This document shows, one piece after another, positions 1-8,717 of a DNA stretch of 64,000 bases; the first letter of the stretch is position 1, and each line of letters begins with the position of its first letter. The notes under the pieces are model-generated. The model made no database searches. It was not told the DNA's origin and worked only from the letters and a program-made list of their open reading frames with translations. The position numbers were made by a program, and so were the translations under genes. Origin of the DNA: Phenylobacterium deserti (GTDB lineage: Bacteria; Pseudomonadota; Alphaproteobacteria; Caulobacterales; Caulobacteraceae); NCBI RefSeq assembly GCF_003254705.1, contig NZ_QFYR01000004.1, forward strand, positions 186,001 to 250,000. The letters are read 5' to 3'.

Positions 1-876
1 CGGGTCGGCCGCCGGGATCAGGCGCCATTCGTCCAGGTCAGGCCCCTGCACCCGTAGGGTCACGTGGCTCGCCGATGCGGTCCGCCCCAGGGACATGAAC
101 AGCGCCGGATCCTTCTCCTCGTAGACCAGCACGTCCTCGCCGCCGCGCGCGGGACGGCGGTAGACCCGCGCCGGCCGGCTCAGCGGGTCGCGCCAGATCC
201 AGAACACCCACTGCGAACAGGGCGAGATCACCAGCCCCTGCCAGCCGTAGCCGTCCGCCCGCTTCGAGACGTGCAGCTTGCCCGTGTCCAGCTCGCGCAC
301 GCAGATCAGGTGCCGGTCGCCGCCTTCCAGGTCCTCGGCCCAGGCGAACAGCCGGTGGTCCGGACTGTGCTGGGCCTCCAGCACCCGGTAGTAGGCGTGC
401 CCACGGGCGCGCGCCGCCTCGTCCAGCAGGATCTCCTCGGTTCCGCCGCCGCGCGGGCGCCGGGCGTGCACCCGGTGGTCCTCTCCGGGCCGGACATAGC
501 TGTAGTAGGCCCAAGGCCCGTCCTCGGCCGGCGGCTCGGCGACCGCGTCCGCCGTGAGCGCGTCCATGGCCTTGGCGTAGGCCTCAGCCGCCGCCTCGGC
601 AGGCGCCATCAGCGCCTGCGCGTAGCGGTTCTCCGCCTCCAGGTGCGCGCGGATTTCGGGCTGCAGCAGCTGCGGATTGCGTGACACCTGAGCCCAGTTG
701 GGATCCCGGAGCCAGGCATAGGGATCCACGCGCACCCGTCCCAGCTGGGTGATGCGGAGCGGCCGGCGCTCCGGCCGCGGCGGCGCGGGCCCAGGCCCCC
801 AAGCGGGTTCTGCGCCGGCCAGCGCGGGCGTGGCGGCGAGCGCGCTTGCGCCCGCCAGGAATCGACGCCGGTCCAT
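1..876 (-). CDS. Oligopeptidase B / S9A prolyl oligopeptidase family, C-terminus cut by window edge
   Basis: Reading runs from ATG at 876 to the window edge without a stop (292 codons), so only the N-terminal part is present. The N-terminus MDRRRFLAGASALAATPALA resembles a twin-arginine signal, so the enzyme is probably exported. After a Pro-rich linker comes DPYAWLRD, typical of the oligopeptidase B N-terminal region, followed by beta-propeller-like sequence (YYSYVRPGEDHRVHARR, HSPDHRLFAWAEDLEGGD). The Ser-Asp-His catalytic domain would lie beyond the window, so activity cannot be judged. A GGGGGAGGGG Shine-Dalgarno precedes the ATG. It lies 42 bp downstream of the TonB receptor on the same strand and is probably co-transcribed with it, which would suit uptake followed by peptide cleavage (inference). 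Closest alternative is another S9 peptidase. Confidence 0.85.
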   Translation of the reverse strand, partial: MDRRRFLAGASALAATPALAGAEPAWGPGPAPPRPERRPLRITQLGRVRVDPYAWLRDPNWAQVSRNPQLLQPEIRAHLEAENRYAQALMAPAEAAAEAYAKAMDALTADAVAEPPAEDGPWAYYSYVRPGEDHRVHARRPRGGGTEEILLDEAARARGHAYYRVLEAQHSPDHRLFAWAEDLEGGDRHLICVRELDTGKLHVSKRADGYGWQGLVISPCSQWVFWIWRDPLSRPARVYRRPARGGEDVLVYEEKDPALFMSLGRTASASHVTLRVQGPDLDEWRLIPAADP

Positions 877-918
877 CCGCCCCTCCCCCATCAACCTCCG
901 TCCCGCGCAGAGGCCAGA

Positions 919-3144
919 TCACAGTTCCCAGTGCGCCGTCACCCCGAAGGTGCGCGGCCGCACGAGGCCCTGGCTCAGGCCGTTGGCCTCCGGCACGGTG
1001 CGGGTCACTCCGCGATCGTCTGTCAGGTTGTCCCCGAACACGGTCAGGGTCGTCGAGCCGAACCGGGCGCTGAGCCGCAGATCGAGAAGGCTGTAATCCC
1101 CCTGCTCGTTAACCGCCACGCCGGGAACCGCCGAGTTGAGATCGCTGATCCCCTCCGAAAGGTAGCGGTGCGACAGCAGCAGGGTCGGCTCATACGGTGC
1201 GTCGAAGCGGTAGACCGCCGTGGTGCTCACCGACCAGTCGGCTGAGCCAGGCAGCTGCGCGCCCTTTGGCGCGGTGCCGTACCACAGGATGAACAGCGGC
1301 TCGTCCAGACGCGCCTCCATCCAGGTGACGTTCGACTGCAAGTCGAAGCGGTCGGTCACCCGCCAGGAGGTCGACAGCTCCAGCCCCTTGATCGAGGCCG
1401 CCCCGCCGTTGGCCGCGTAGTTGAAGTTGTCCGGCGTCAGCAGGCGCAGCTGGATGTCCTGCCAGTCGATGTAGAAGGCGGTGGCGTCCACCCGCAGACG
1501 CCCGTCCAGCCAGTCCGAGCGCACGCCCAGCTCGTAGTTCTTCAGCTCGTCGCTGCCCGAGCCCGCCGGCACCGGATAGGTGCTGAGCCCCTGCGTGTTG
1601 GGCGTGCCGAAGCGGAAGCCTTCGGAATAGAGGCCGTAGACCCGCAGGTCGTCGTTGGGAATCCAGGTCAGCGAGACCTTGGGCGAGAAGCCGTCCTGCT
1701 CGTCCTCCGTGGGCGACGCCGTCGGCCCGCCCGGATAGGTCGAGAAACCCTGCTGGCGGCTGACGCTGTCGATCTTGGTCTTGAACAGCCGGCCGCCGAC
1801 AGTGAGCTCCAATTGCGGAACGAAGGCGTAGGTCGCCTCCCCGAACAGCGCGGTCTCCTTGCTCTTCAGGTCGGTGAAGAAGGCGTTGAAGATCGCTCCG
1901 CCCGGCGCGATCACCGCGCCAGAGCCCGGCCCGAACAACGGCGAGGCGTCGAACTGCGCCGCGGCGCCCTGCGCCCCGAGCTGCTCGTAGAGGAACTTGT
2001 CGGTCTCGAAGTACATGGCGCCGAACAGCCAGCGGAACGGCCCTTCGCCGTTGGACGCGACGCGCATCTCCAGGCTCTTGCCTTCGCTCTCGCCGCCGCT
2101 CTCGATGTACAGCGGCGATGTCAGGTTGAGGCCGAGGTCGGCGTTGTAGGCCGAGCGCCAGGGCGTGTAGTCGAACAGGAAGTCCTGGCTCTTCTTCTGG
2201 TAGGCGGCCAAGGCCGTGAAGGTGGCAGGGCCGAGGTCCTGGTCCACCCGCAGGCTGTGCACCTGGAAGTCGGTCTCGTTCGGCTCCAGCAGCGCGGTGC
2301 TGCGCTTGAACTGACCGAGCTCCGGGTTGCGGTACGGCGCGTCGTCGGCCTCGGTCTTCTGGTAGAGGCTCAGCCAGGAGAGCCGGGAGCCTTCAGCCGG
2401 GGTGAAGAGCACTGAGACCCGCCCGCCGGTGACCGAGATGTCGCTCGATCCATTGCGGCCGACGCCGATGTTGTCGAGGTAGCCGGGCTCGGTCCGATGG
2501 GCGAACACCCCGCGCACCGCCAGCTTGTCGGCGATGATCGGCACGTTCAGCATCGCCTTGGCCGAGCCGCCCAGGTCCGCGTTGCGCGTTTGGCTCAGGG
2601 TGCCCTCGGCCGCCGCATCGAAGCCCGATGCATCCGCCTGGTTGGCGATGTAGTTGACCACTCCGCCCATGGAGGCCGAGCCGAACAAGCTGCCCTGCGG
2701 CCCCCGCAGCACCTCCACCCGGTCGACGTCAAAGGCGTCCACGTCCGGGATCACGATGGTCCAGCCGGGCTCCGTGAGCGGGACTTCGTTGATGTAGTAG
2801 CCGGTGGTGCCCTGCCCCTGCACGTTGCCGGCGCTGGTTGCGACGCCGCGGATCACCACGTGGGAGGTGCCGGGCTGAAATTGGTTGAACACCACCCCCG
2901 GCACGCGCTGGACGTAGTCCGCAAGGCCCTGGGCGCCCAGCGCCTCGAGCTGCTCGCCGGACACCGCCGACACCGAGCCGGACACCTCGCGGACGCTTTC
3001 CTCGCGCTTGCTGGCGGTGACGATGACCTCGTCCAGCAGCCCGCCGCGGTCCGGCCCCGCGACCTGGGCGAACGCCGGCCCGGCAAGCGCCACGGCCGCG
3101 CCGCCGCCCAGCATGGCCATCTTGAACGATGCGGACTTCAGCAT
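919..3144 (-). CDS. TonB-dependent outer-membrane receptor
   Basis: 741-residue outer-membrane receptor for energised uptake of a large ligand. Start chosen at 3144, where AAGGGGGATCAC precedes ATG; an upstream in-frame ATG at 3207 would put 21 extra residues before the signal peptide MLKSASFKMAMLGGGAAVAL, which ends around AFAQ. A TonB-box-like DEVIVTASKREE follows, then the plug domain (about residues 45-160: VRGVATSAG-like and VEVLRGPQGSLFGSASMGG motifs) and a 22-strand-type barrel ending in RTFGVTAHWEL. The last residue is Leu where many outer-membrane proteins have Phe. Family motifs are those of catecholate/complex-type 'iron complex outermembrane receptor' proteins, but in Caulobacteraceae such receptors often import other ligands. 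The oligopeptidase B gene follows directly downstream. Ligand unknown. Confidence 0.93.
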   Translation of the reverse strand: MLKSASFKMAMLGGGAAVALAGPAFAQVAGPDRGGLLDEVIVTASKREESVREVSGSVSAVSGEQLEALGAQGLADYVQRVPGVVFNQFQPGTSHVVIRGVATSAGNVQGQGTTGYYINEVPLTEPGWTIVIPDVDAFDVDRVEVLRGPQGSLFGSASMGGVVNYIANQADASGFDAAAEGTLSQTRNADLGGSAKAMLNVPIIADKLAVRGVFAHRTEPGYLDNIGVGRNGSSDISVTGGRVSVLFTPAEGSRLSWLSLYQKTEADDAPYRNPELGQFKRSTALLEPNETDFQVHSLRVDQDLGPATFTALAAYQKKSQDFLFDYTPWRSAYNADLGLNLTSPLYIESGGESEGKSLEMRVASNGEGPFRWLFGAMYFETDKFLYEQLGAQGAAAQFDASPLFGPGSGAVIAPGGAIFNAFFTDLKSKETALFGEATYAFVPQLELTVGGRLFKTKIDSVSRQQGFSTYPGGPTASPTEDEQDGFSPKVSLTWIPNDDLRVYGLYSEGFRFGTPNTQGLSTYPVPAGSGSDELKNYELGVRSDWLDGRLRVDATAFYIDWQDIQLRLLTPDNFNYAANGGAASIKGLELSTSWRVTDRFDLQSNVTWMEARLDEPLFILWYGTAPKGAQLPGSADWSVSTTAVYRFDAPYEPTLLLSHRYLSEGISDLNSAVPGVAVNEQGDYSLLDLRLSARFGSTTLTVFGDNLTDDRGVTRTVPEANGLSQGLVRPRTFGVTAHWEL

Positions 3145-3423
3145 GTGATCCCCCTTCGGCTTGGCGGTCCTCGGACCTGCGCTGCCTGCGAACCGTATGA
3201 CAGGCATGTGACCCGGTCCCGCCGCCCGGGGTCATTCGCTAACGCAAATGGGCCAGCTTGCGCCGCCTGACTCTCCCGGCTGGTGACGCCGCCTCAGAAG
3301 AGCCCGTCGCGGCCTGTTTTCTCGAACTTGTCCCGATATGACGGGGGCCGCCGCCACCGGTGGAGCTGGAGTGGCCGGCTCGTTGTCGCTCACTCGCCTC
3401 AGGGGAGCGATGCCTGAAAGCGC

Positions 3424-3813
3424 TTAATTCACGGTCGGCAACGCGCTTCGACAGTCCTCCGCGCACTCCCGGCACATCGTTGCGCAGAGCTTGCAGTGCT
3501 CGTGTTCGTGCCGGTCGCATTCGGCGGCGCACGCTTCGCAACTCTTGATGCAGAGCTCCAGCTGGGCCCGCAGCAGGGCGACGTCCTGAGCGGTTCGGCG
3601 TACTGCCAGCCTTGCCGTGGCGGCGCAGATATCAGCGCAGTCGAGACAGGTCCGGATGCACTGCAACATGTCCATGTCCTCGGCGATGCAGGCATCTGCG
3701 CACGAGGTGCAGAACAGCGAACAGAGCATGGCGTGGCGGGCGGCGGTGACCAGGGTCTCGTTCACCTCGCCCCGCACATCCGGGTGCAGGGAGACCATTT
3801 TGACCAGCGACAT
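3424..3813 (-). CDS. Cys-rich four-helix-bundle copper-binding protein (DUF326, Csp-like)
   Basis: 129 residues with 17 cysteines, arranged in repeated CxxC / CxxxC patterns (CTSCADAC, CLDCADIC, CEACAAEC, CKLCATMC) plus a His cluster near residue 107 (RHEHEHC). This is the pattern of DUF326 proteins, related to the copper-storage proteins Csp, where Cys side chains line the core of a four-helix bundle and bind many Cu(I) ions. No signal peptide is visible, suggesting a cytosolic Csp3-like protein. Start is MSLVKMVSLHPDVR at 3813, preceded by CAGGAG at good spacing; a longer in-frame reading to 3984 has low-complexity non-family sequence. It is divergent from the SDR gene with 185 bp between them. 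Metal bound is inferred from the family. Confidence 0.85.
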   Translation of the reverse strand: MSLVKMVSLHPDVRGEVNETLVTAARHAMLCSLFCTSCADACIAEDMDMLQCIRTCLDCADICAATARLAVRRTAQDVALLRAQLELCIKSCEACAAECDRHEHEHCKLCATMCRECAEDCRSALPTVN

Positions 3814-3998
3814 CGGCGGCTCCTGTTTGCGCCCGCCCACAACCGCTGGCCGTTCGTCGTCGTTCCGCCCCGGGCAAGCACGGCGGGCGACCGCCAACGC
3901 CTGCTCCCGGAGCGCCGAGGAGCAACCGGACTGACCTTTGACGCGCCGCGGAACAGCACGCGACGGCCGGGGTTTGGCGGGCATTCAGGAGGCGCCTC

Positions 3999-5002
3999 AT
4001 GGCCAAAGACGAGCCCGACAATGCCCGGCGGCTGCTGCTTGGCGGCATGACCACAGGTCTCGCAGCTGCAGCTACGGCCCCAGCGCTCGCCCAAGGCGCC
4101 GGGCAGCCGAGCAGCGGCGGCGCCTCGCTGCAGAACCCGGCGACCAAGCACCCGAAGCCGCCCTTCCCGGCCCAGCAGCAGCCCTGGCCCGGCTTGGCCA
4201 GCCGGATGAACCCAAGACCCGACCACGGCGAGAGCAGCTACCGAGGCTCCGGACGGCTTGCCGGGCGCAAGGCTCTGATCACGGGCGGCGACTCCGGGAT
4301 GGGCCGGGCCGCGGCGATCGCCTACGCCCGTGAGGGCGCTGACGTGGCCATCAACTACCTCCCGGTCGAGGAGCCCGACGCCCGCGAGGTGGTCCAGCTG
4401 ATCCGCGCCGAGGGCCGCAAGGCGGTGGCCATCCCCGGCGATATCCGCGAGGAGGCGTTCTGCCGCCAGCTTGTCGATCGGGCCGTGCGCGAGCTCGGCG
4501 GGCTCGACATCCTGGTCAACAACGCGGCGCGCCAGCAGGACGGGAGAAGTTCACGGACATCTCCACCGATGACTTCGACGCTACGCTGAAGACCAACCTC
4601 TACGCCACTTTCTGGATCACCAAGGCGGCCATGCCGCACCTCAAGCCAGGCGCGGCGATCATCAACACGACGTCGGTGGTCGCCTATGGTCCGCCTGAGA
4701 ACATCATCGACTACGCCATGACCAAGGCTGCGATCGAGAACTTCACCAAGTCTCTCGCCAAGCAGATGGCGCCTCAGGGCGTCCGGGTGAACGGCGTGGC
4801 GCCAGGGCCGATCTGGACGCCGCTGCAGCCAAGCGGCGGTCAGCTGCCGGGCAAGCTGCCGCAGTTCGGGGCTGACACGCCGCTCGGGCGACCGGGCCAG
4901 CCGGCGGAACTCGCCTCGCTCTACGTCCTGCTGGCCTCGAATGAGGACAGCTACACGACTGGCGCGATATTCGGGGCGACCGGCGGCCGCGGCGGCCCAT
5001 AG
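3999..5002 (+). pseudogene. SDR family oxidoreductase, frameshifted by one base
   Basis: Starts at 3999 behind AGGAGG. The N-terminus has a Tat-like signal (NARRLLLGGMTTGLAAAATA, then ALAQG), then the Rossmann motif ALITGGDSGMGRAAA and LVNNAA. After RQQ at about 4540 the frame breaks: the expected continuation EKFTDISTDDFDATL is encoded one base out of register, consistent with loss of one G in the run 4542-4544. The original frame stops at 4589 (196 residues). The other frame carries the rest of the family, including the YxxxK active-site region (IDYAMTKAAIENF), RVNGVAPGPIWTPL and the C-terminus SYTTGAIFGATGG. The repaired product would be 334 residues, normal for the exported glucose/ribitol-dehydrogenase-like SDR group. 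Either a true recent pseudogene or a sequencing error in the G run. Confidence 0.85.
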
Positions 5003-5103
5003 ACCGCACGCAGCGGCGCGGTCCCGTCAGCTACACGAACCCAAAATCTAAAGACGGGGCTGCGATCCGCTCGGCATCGGTGCCACCGACGGAAACAACA
5101 CGC

Positions 5104-5179
5104 TGGTGGGCCCGGCAGGACTCGAACCTGCAACCAAGCCGTTATGAGCGGCCGGCTCTAACCATTGAGCTACAGGCCC
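5104..5179 (-). tRNA. tRNA with CAU anticodon, probably tRNA-Ile2 (lysidine type)
   Basis: The minus strand folds as a full cloverleaf of 76 nt including an encoded CCA. The acceptor GGGCCTG pairs with CGGGCCC; D arm is GCTC-AATGGTTA-GAGC; the anticodon loop CTCATAA sits on GGCCG/CGGCT, giving anticodon CAU; the T arm contains GGTTCGAGTCC. The eight-base D loop and the CTTGGTTGC variable region resemble E. coli tRNA-Ile2 more than elongator tRNA-Met, so C34 is probably changed to lysidine by TilS to read AUA. The Ile2-versus-Met choice is inference; the tRNA itself is clear. Confidence 0.93.
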
Positions 5180-5288
5180 CAGCAGCGGTGATCCGCGGTT
5201 ACCATGGCCTGCACGCCGCTTAAAGCTTGCGTTCAGCTTGGCCTTGTCACGTTCTCCCCCAACACAAGTCCCCAGACGGGAGAACGAA

Positions 5289-6029
5289 ATGAAGACCCTG
5301 ATCCGCGCGGCCGCCCTGAGCGCCCTCCTGGCCTCCGCCGCCGCGCCCGCCGCCTTGGCCCAGGCCGCTCCGCCGGCCGCCGAATCCATGTTCCAGGCCA
5401 CCACTTTGAACCTCGCCGCCTACGGCGAAACGAAGGTTGCGCCGGACATGGCGACCATCACCCTGGGTGTGATGACCGAGGCGGCCACCGCCCAGGACGC
5501 CATGCGCCTGAACGCCCAGCGCATGACCCAGGTCACCGCGGCCCTGCGCAAGGCGGGCATCGCGGCCAAGGACATCCAGACCTCCAACCTGAATCTGAAC
5601 CCGCAGTACGCCTACGAGCAGAACCAGCCGCCCAAGCTGACCGGCTATCAGGCGTCCAACCAGGTGACAGTCACCGTGCACGACCTCGCCCGCCTGGGCG
5701 CCGCGGTGGACGCCACGGTCAACGCCGGGGCCAACCAGGTGAACGGCGTAAGCTTCGGGCTGAACGATCCGACCGCCGCCGAGAACGCGGCGCGCGAACA
5801 GGCGGTGCGGGCGCTGCAGGCCAAGGCCGATCTCTACGCCCGCGCCACGGGGCACCGGGTTCAGCGGCTGGTGACGATCTCGGAAGGGGCGACCTATTCC
5901 GCTCCGCCGCCCATGCCGATGGCCATGGCGGCGAGCTTCGCCAAGCGCGAGATGGCGGACACGCCGGTGTCGGCGGGTGAGCTGAAGGTCCGGATCGACG
6001 TGACCGGCCTCTACGAGCTGGCGCGCTAG
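5289..6029 (+). CDS. SIMPL domain-containing (DUF541) periplasmic protein
   Basis: 246 residues. Signal peptide MKTLIRAAALSALLASAAAP with cleavage near ALAQA, then the SIMPL/DUF541 fold: LNLAAYGETKVAPDMATITLGV, repeated helical segment AQDAMRLNAQRMTQVTAALRKAGI, and DIQTSNLNLNPQYAY, followed by VNGVSFGLNDPTAAENAAREQAV, all family hallmarks. Start at 5289 follows GGGAGAACGAA; an earlier in-frame ATG at 5238 would spoil the signal peptide. Members (E. coli YggE, Brucella BP26) sit in the periplasm and have been linked to oxidative stress, with no defined reaction. The 3' end overlaps the convergent lipoprotein gene by 4 bp. Confidence 0.92.
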   Translation: MKTLIRAAALSALLASAAAPAALAQAAPPAAESMFQATTLNLAAYGETKVAPDMATITLGVMTEAATAQDAMRLNAQRMTQVTAALRKAGIAAKDIQTSNLNLNPQYAYEQNQPPKLTGYQASNQVTVTVHDLARLGAAVDATVNAGANQVNGVSFGLNDPTAAENAAREQAVRALQAKADLYARATGHRVQRLVTISEGATYSAPPPMPMAMAASFAKREMADTPVSAGELKVRIDVTGLYELAR

Positions 6030-6487
6030 AGGCCGGCGTCCTGGAGGGCGCGCGACAGCCGGTCGGACATCATCCGGCCTGGGAAGGACCGCTCGCCCTC
6101 CATGACAGCCGCGTAAACGAGGCCCTGGCCTTTGCCAGTGAGCACGCCCGACGCCCAGCCGACGCCGCGCGATCCGTCAGCGGTGCTGTTGCAGCTGGTG
6201 GCGCGGGGCTGGCGATCCTGCGCGGTGGCTTTCAGCAGGTCGTCGACCGTCTGAGCAGCCGCGCCCTGGCAAGCCGGCAGGCTCCGCCCACAGGTGGTGT
6301 GGCTGTTGTAGCGATAAACGACCTTGCCCGTCCCCTGCTGGCCGATCAGCACGCAGGTGTTGGGATCGCCGATAGCGCTGGAAATCTCGTTGTGGACCTT
6401 GGCCTCGTCGACGCCCTCGGGCAGGCCGGGCGAGCAGGCCGCCAGGCCTGCAGCGCAAATGGCCAGGCCGGCGAGCGCCAGGCGCAT
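6026..6487 (-). CDS. Small lipoprotein of unknown function
   Basis: 153 residues with a lipoprotein signal [18 protein letters not shown], the Cys being the probable lipidation site. The mature part has four further Cys (TCVL, TTCGRSLPAC, TSCNS), suggesting two disulfides in the periplasm. No family recognised. Its ATG shares one base with the panD stop (TGATG), so translation is probably coupled to panD; no functional link is evident. Its 3' end overlaps the SIMPL gene by 4 bp on the opposite strand. Confidence 0.8.
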   Translation of the reverse strand: MRLALAGLAICAAGLAACSPGLPEGVDEAKVHNEISSAIGDPNTCVLIGQQGTGKVVYRYNSHTTCGRSLPACQGAAAQTVDDLLKATAQDRQPRATSCNSTADGSRGVGWASGVLTGKGQGLVYAAVMEGERSFPGRMMSDRLSRALQDAGL

Positions 6488-6843
6488 CAGGCCGCCTTCT
6501 TGATCTCGTTGCCGTCGCCCAGCAGGACGACGGTCGGATTGTAGTTGCGGGCCTCTTCAGCCGGCAGTTGGCCGTAGGTGACGATGATCACCTTGTCGCC
6601 CTTTTGCACCAGGCGTGCGGCCGCGCCGTTCACGCCGATTACCTTGGAGCCGCGGGGCGCCTCGATGGCGTAGGTGGTGAAGCGGGCGCCCGTGGTGATG
6701 TTCAGCACGTCCACCTGCTCGTGCGGCAGGATCTCGGACGCATCCAGCAGGTCGCGATCAATGGCGATCGAGCCCTCATAGTCCATGTCGGCCTGGGTCA
6801 CCGTCGCGCGGTGAAGCTTCGACTTCATCATGGTCAGGAGCAT
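6487..6843 (-). CDS. panD: Aspartate 1-decarboxylase precursor
   Basis: 118 residues. Converts L-aspartate to beta-alanine for pantothenate and CoA synthesis in the cytosol. Made as a pro-enzyme that cleaves itself between Gly and Ser; the site YEGSIAID is present, Ser becoming the pyruvoyl cofactor. Other family features: [11 protein letters not shown] at the N-terminus, [15 protein letters not shown] and [13 protein letters not shown]. Start chosen at 6843 ([13 protein letters not shown]); an ATG at 6828 (MKSKLHRA) is possible, while the open frame extending to 6906 lacks family sequence. It precedes the lipoprotein gene with a TGATG junction. Confidence 0.95.
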   Translation of the reverse strand: MLLTMMKSKLHRATVTQADMDYEGSIAIDRDLLDASEILPHEQVDVLNITTGARFTTYAIEAPRGSKVIGVNGAAARLVQKGDKVIIVTYGQLPAEEARNYNPTVVLLGDGNEIKKAA

Positions 6844-7145
6844 GGGCGACGAGCGTCCTCCACCGCACTTTGCGAACCTGGCGGGGCGCGGAACACCACC
6901 GCTCAAGCGAGCGGCATATACGCACGAAAGGGCGCAGGTTCAATGCCACGCCGCAGCAGCTTTGCCTGAGAAGCGCGGCCAAGCCAGCAAACCTTTGCGC
7001 GGTAAGCCGTTCAAACAGCCGAGCTTTCCCTTGCGTCAGCAAACCCTCGCCAGGCGTCGCTGCGGCGCAGCGCACGACCGCACGTCGGGGGCGCAACTAT
7101 CGGCCCGTGCGCCGGTTGTGGGGGCGAAGCGGAACGGAGAGCGCC
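6844..7145. other. Divergent intergenic region panD / ybhB-like
   Basis: 302 bp between panD (leftward) and the YbhB-like gene (rightward). It must hold at least two promoters, but I see no convincing -35/-10 pair, hairpin with a T-run, tRNA or small gene in it. Open frames crossing it have low-complexity Arg/Ala-rich translations typical of non-coding high-GC DNA. Confidence 0.5.
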
Positions 7146-7862
7146 ATGAGCGACCAGGAGCATCACCCCGAACATTCGGGCGAGGCCATCACCATCATGA
7201 AGATCCAGCCCGCGTACGAGACGGGCGTCATCGTCACCTCCGAGGTTCAGGAGACCGACGGCCGGCTGCCCGACCGCTACACCGGTTACTTCGACAACAT
7301 CTCCCCGCCCCTCCACTGGAACAGCGTGCCGGACGTGCGCGCCTGGGCCGTCATCGTCGAGGATCCGGACGCTCCCCAGACGCACCCCTTCGTCCACTGG
7401 ATGGTCTGGAACATTCACGGCGAGGTGACGAGCCTGCCGGAAGGGCTGCCGAACCAGGAGTTCCTGGCGACGCCGCAGGGTGGGATCCAGGGCCGCAACG
7501 GGATGGGCGGCTATGGCTATTTCGGCCCGCGCCCGCCGGCGGGTCACGGCGTGCACCGCTACTACTTCCAGGTCTTCGCCCTGGCCGACACCATCGACAT
7601 GGGGCCCGACACCCCGCTGCCCGACCTGGTCAACGCCTTGAAGGGCCTGACGCTGGCCAAGGGCGAGTTGATGGCGACCTATGAGGCTCCGGAAAGCGCC
7701 GAGTCTGACTTCCACTACCGCTCCGAAGGCAAGGGCGGCGGCAAGAGCCAGGCTGGCGGCGCCCTGGAGGAGGATCCGGCGGGCAGCACCGTCATCCGTG
7801 GCGAGAAGGCTTCTCCGGGCGACCGCAAGCGGGGCGAGATCTCAAGCTCCGACCAGACGTAG
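7146..7862 (+). CDS. YbhB/YbcL family Raf-kinase-inhibitor-like (PEBP) protein
   Basis: 238 residues. Core PEBP motifs are present: NISPPLHWNSVPDVRAWAVI, VEDPDAPQTHPFVHWMVWNI (the ligand-site D-P-D-A and HWMVWNI signatures), GGYGYFGPRPPAGHGVHRYYF, and FALADTIDM. Bacterial YbhB/YbcL proteins bind anionic or phospho-ligands; their cellular role is poorly known. No signal peptide, so cytosolic. About 50 residues of hydrophilic, Gly/Lys/Glu-rich C-terminal tail (from YRSEGKGGGKSQ) extend beyond the usual family length and look disordered. Start at 7146 follows GGAACGGAGAGCGCC. The mini-rod gene follows 72 bp later. Confidence 0.9.
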   Translation: MSDQEHHPEHSGEAITIMKIQPAYETGVIVTSEVQETDGRLPDRYTGYFDNISPPLHWNSVPDVRAWAVIVEDPDAPQTHPFVHWMVWNIHGEVTSLPEGLPNQEFLATPQGGIQGRNGMGGYGYFGPRPPAGHGVHRYYFQVFALADTIDMGPDTPLPDLVNALKGLTLAKGELMATYEAPESAESDFHYRSEGKGGGKSQAGGALEEDPAGSTVIRGEKASPGDRKRGEISSSDQT

Positions 7863-7934
7863 GAACGCGTTCACCACGCTTCCACGCGATGACTTAACCG
7901 TGGTCGGGCGATCCTTGGGAAAGGAGGCCCGACC

Positions 7935-8162
7935 ATGGATCCGCTGAGCACCGCCCGCCTGGGCATGATGTTCGCCACCCGCCAGCTGCAGCAAGCGGCC
8001 GACAACGTCGCGCAGATGGGCCTGGAGAAGGGCGACAGCTTTGACGTCACCCAGGAAATGGTCCGGATGATCGAGGCGAAGACCGCCTTCAAAGCCAACG
8101 TCAGCGTCGTGAAGTTCGCCGACGAGATGTGGGACAGCTTGCTTCAGCTCCAGAAGGACTGA
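7935..8162 (+). CDS. Miniature flagellar rod/hook-like protein (D0 helices only)
   Basis: 75 residues starting after a strong AAGGAGG. The N-terminal half (MFATRQLQQAADNVAQMG) resembles the N-terminal helix of rod/hook proteins, and the C-terminal half (FDVTQEMVRMIEAKTAFKAN then VSVVKFADEMWDSLLQLQ) matches the flg_bbr_C helix of FlgC/FlgG. The large middle region of normal rod proteins is absent, leaving only the two helices that form the D0 coiled coil. No other flagellar gene is nearby except the flagellin-sugar genes at 40-44 kb. It may be a chaperone-like decoy, an assembly factor or a relic; function unknown. Confidence 0.7.
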   Translation: MDPLSTARLGMMFATRQLQQAADNVAQMGLEKGDSFDVTQEMVRMIEAKTAFKANVSVVKFADEMWDSLLQLQKD

Positions 8163-8231
8163 GGCCGCCAGAGCCCAGGAACCGCCCTGCCCCCGGCCAG
8201 TTAGAGCCGTGGGACCAGGGAGACTTCCACT

Positions 8232-8714
8232 ATGCCGGAGGATGGGCGCGCGCTCGAGATCGAGCTGCGGGTAAACGGGCAATCGCGTCGCCTCGGCGTG
8301 GAGGGCTCGACCACCTTGCTGGACGCGCTGCGCGACCGCCTCCACCTGACCGGAACCAAAAAGGGCTGCGACCTTGGCCAGTGCGGCGCCTGCACGGTGC
8401 TGCTGGACGGGCAGCGGGTGGTCTCCTGTCTGACCCTGGCCGCACAGGCCGATGGTCGGGACGTCATCACCATCGAAGGCATTGCGCCCGAGGGCCAACT
8501 TCACCCGGTCCAGGCGGCGTTCATCGAGCACGACGCCTTCCAGTGCGGTTACTGCACGCCCGGCCAGATCATGTCGGCGGTGGCGCTGATCCAGGAAGGC
8601 CGCGCCACTTCGGACGAGGAGATCCGCGAACACATGAGCGGCAATCTCTGCCGCTGCGGAGCCTACACCAACATCGTCGCCGCCGTGCGCGACGCCGCCG
8701 CGAAGATGGCCTGA
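8232..8714 (+). CDS. Molybdenum hydroxylase [2Fe-2S] subunit (PaoA/YagT-like)
   Basis: 160 residues, the electron-transfer subunit of a xanthine-oxidase-family enzyme. Ferredoxin-like cluster: KKGCDLGQCGACTVLLDG plus the later Cys in VVSCLTL; second cluster: FQCGYCTPGQ and GNLCRCGAY. Both four-Cys sets are complete. Unlike E. coli PaoA there is no Tat signal (it starts MPEDGRALEIELRVNG), so the complex is probably cytosolic. Start at 8232 follows AGGGAGAC. First gene of a tight three-gene operon; the FAD subunit starts 3 bp after its stop. Confidence 0.93.
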   Translation: MPEDGRALEIELRVNGQSRRLGVEGSTTLLDALRDRLHLTGTKKGCDLGQCGACTVLLDGQRVVSCLTLAAQADGRDVITIEGIAPEGQLHPVQAAFIEHDAFQCGYCTPGQIMSAVALIQEGRATSDEEIREHMSGNLCRCGAYTNIVAAVRDAAAKMA

Positions 8715-8717
8715 CCC

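Noticed and set aside
5104..5179. tRNA 3' end as a phage or island attachment site
   Set aside because: No integrase gene and no repeat of the tRNA 3' end found nearby.
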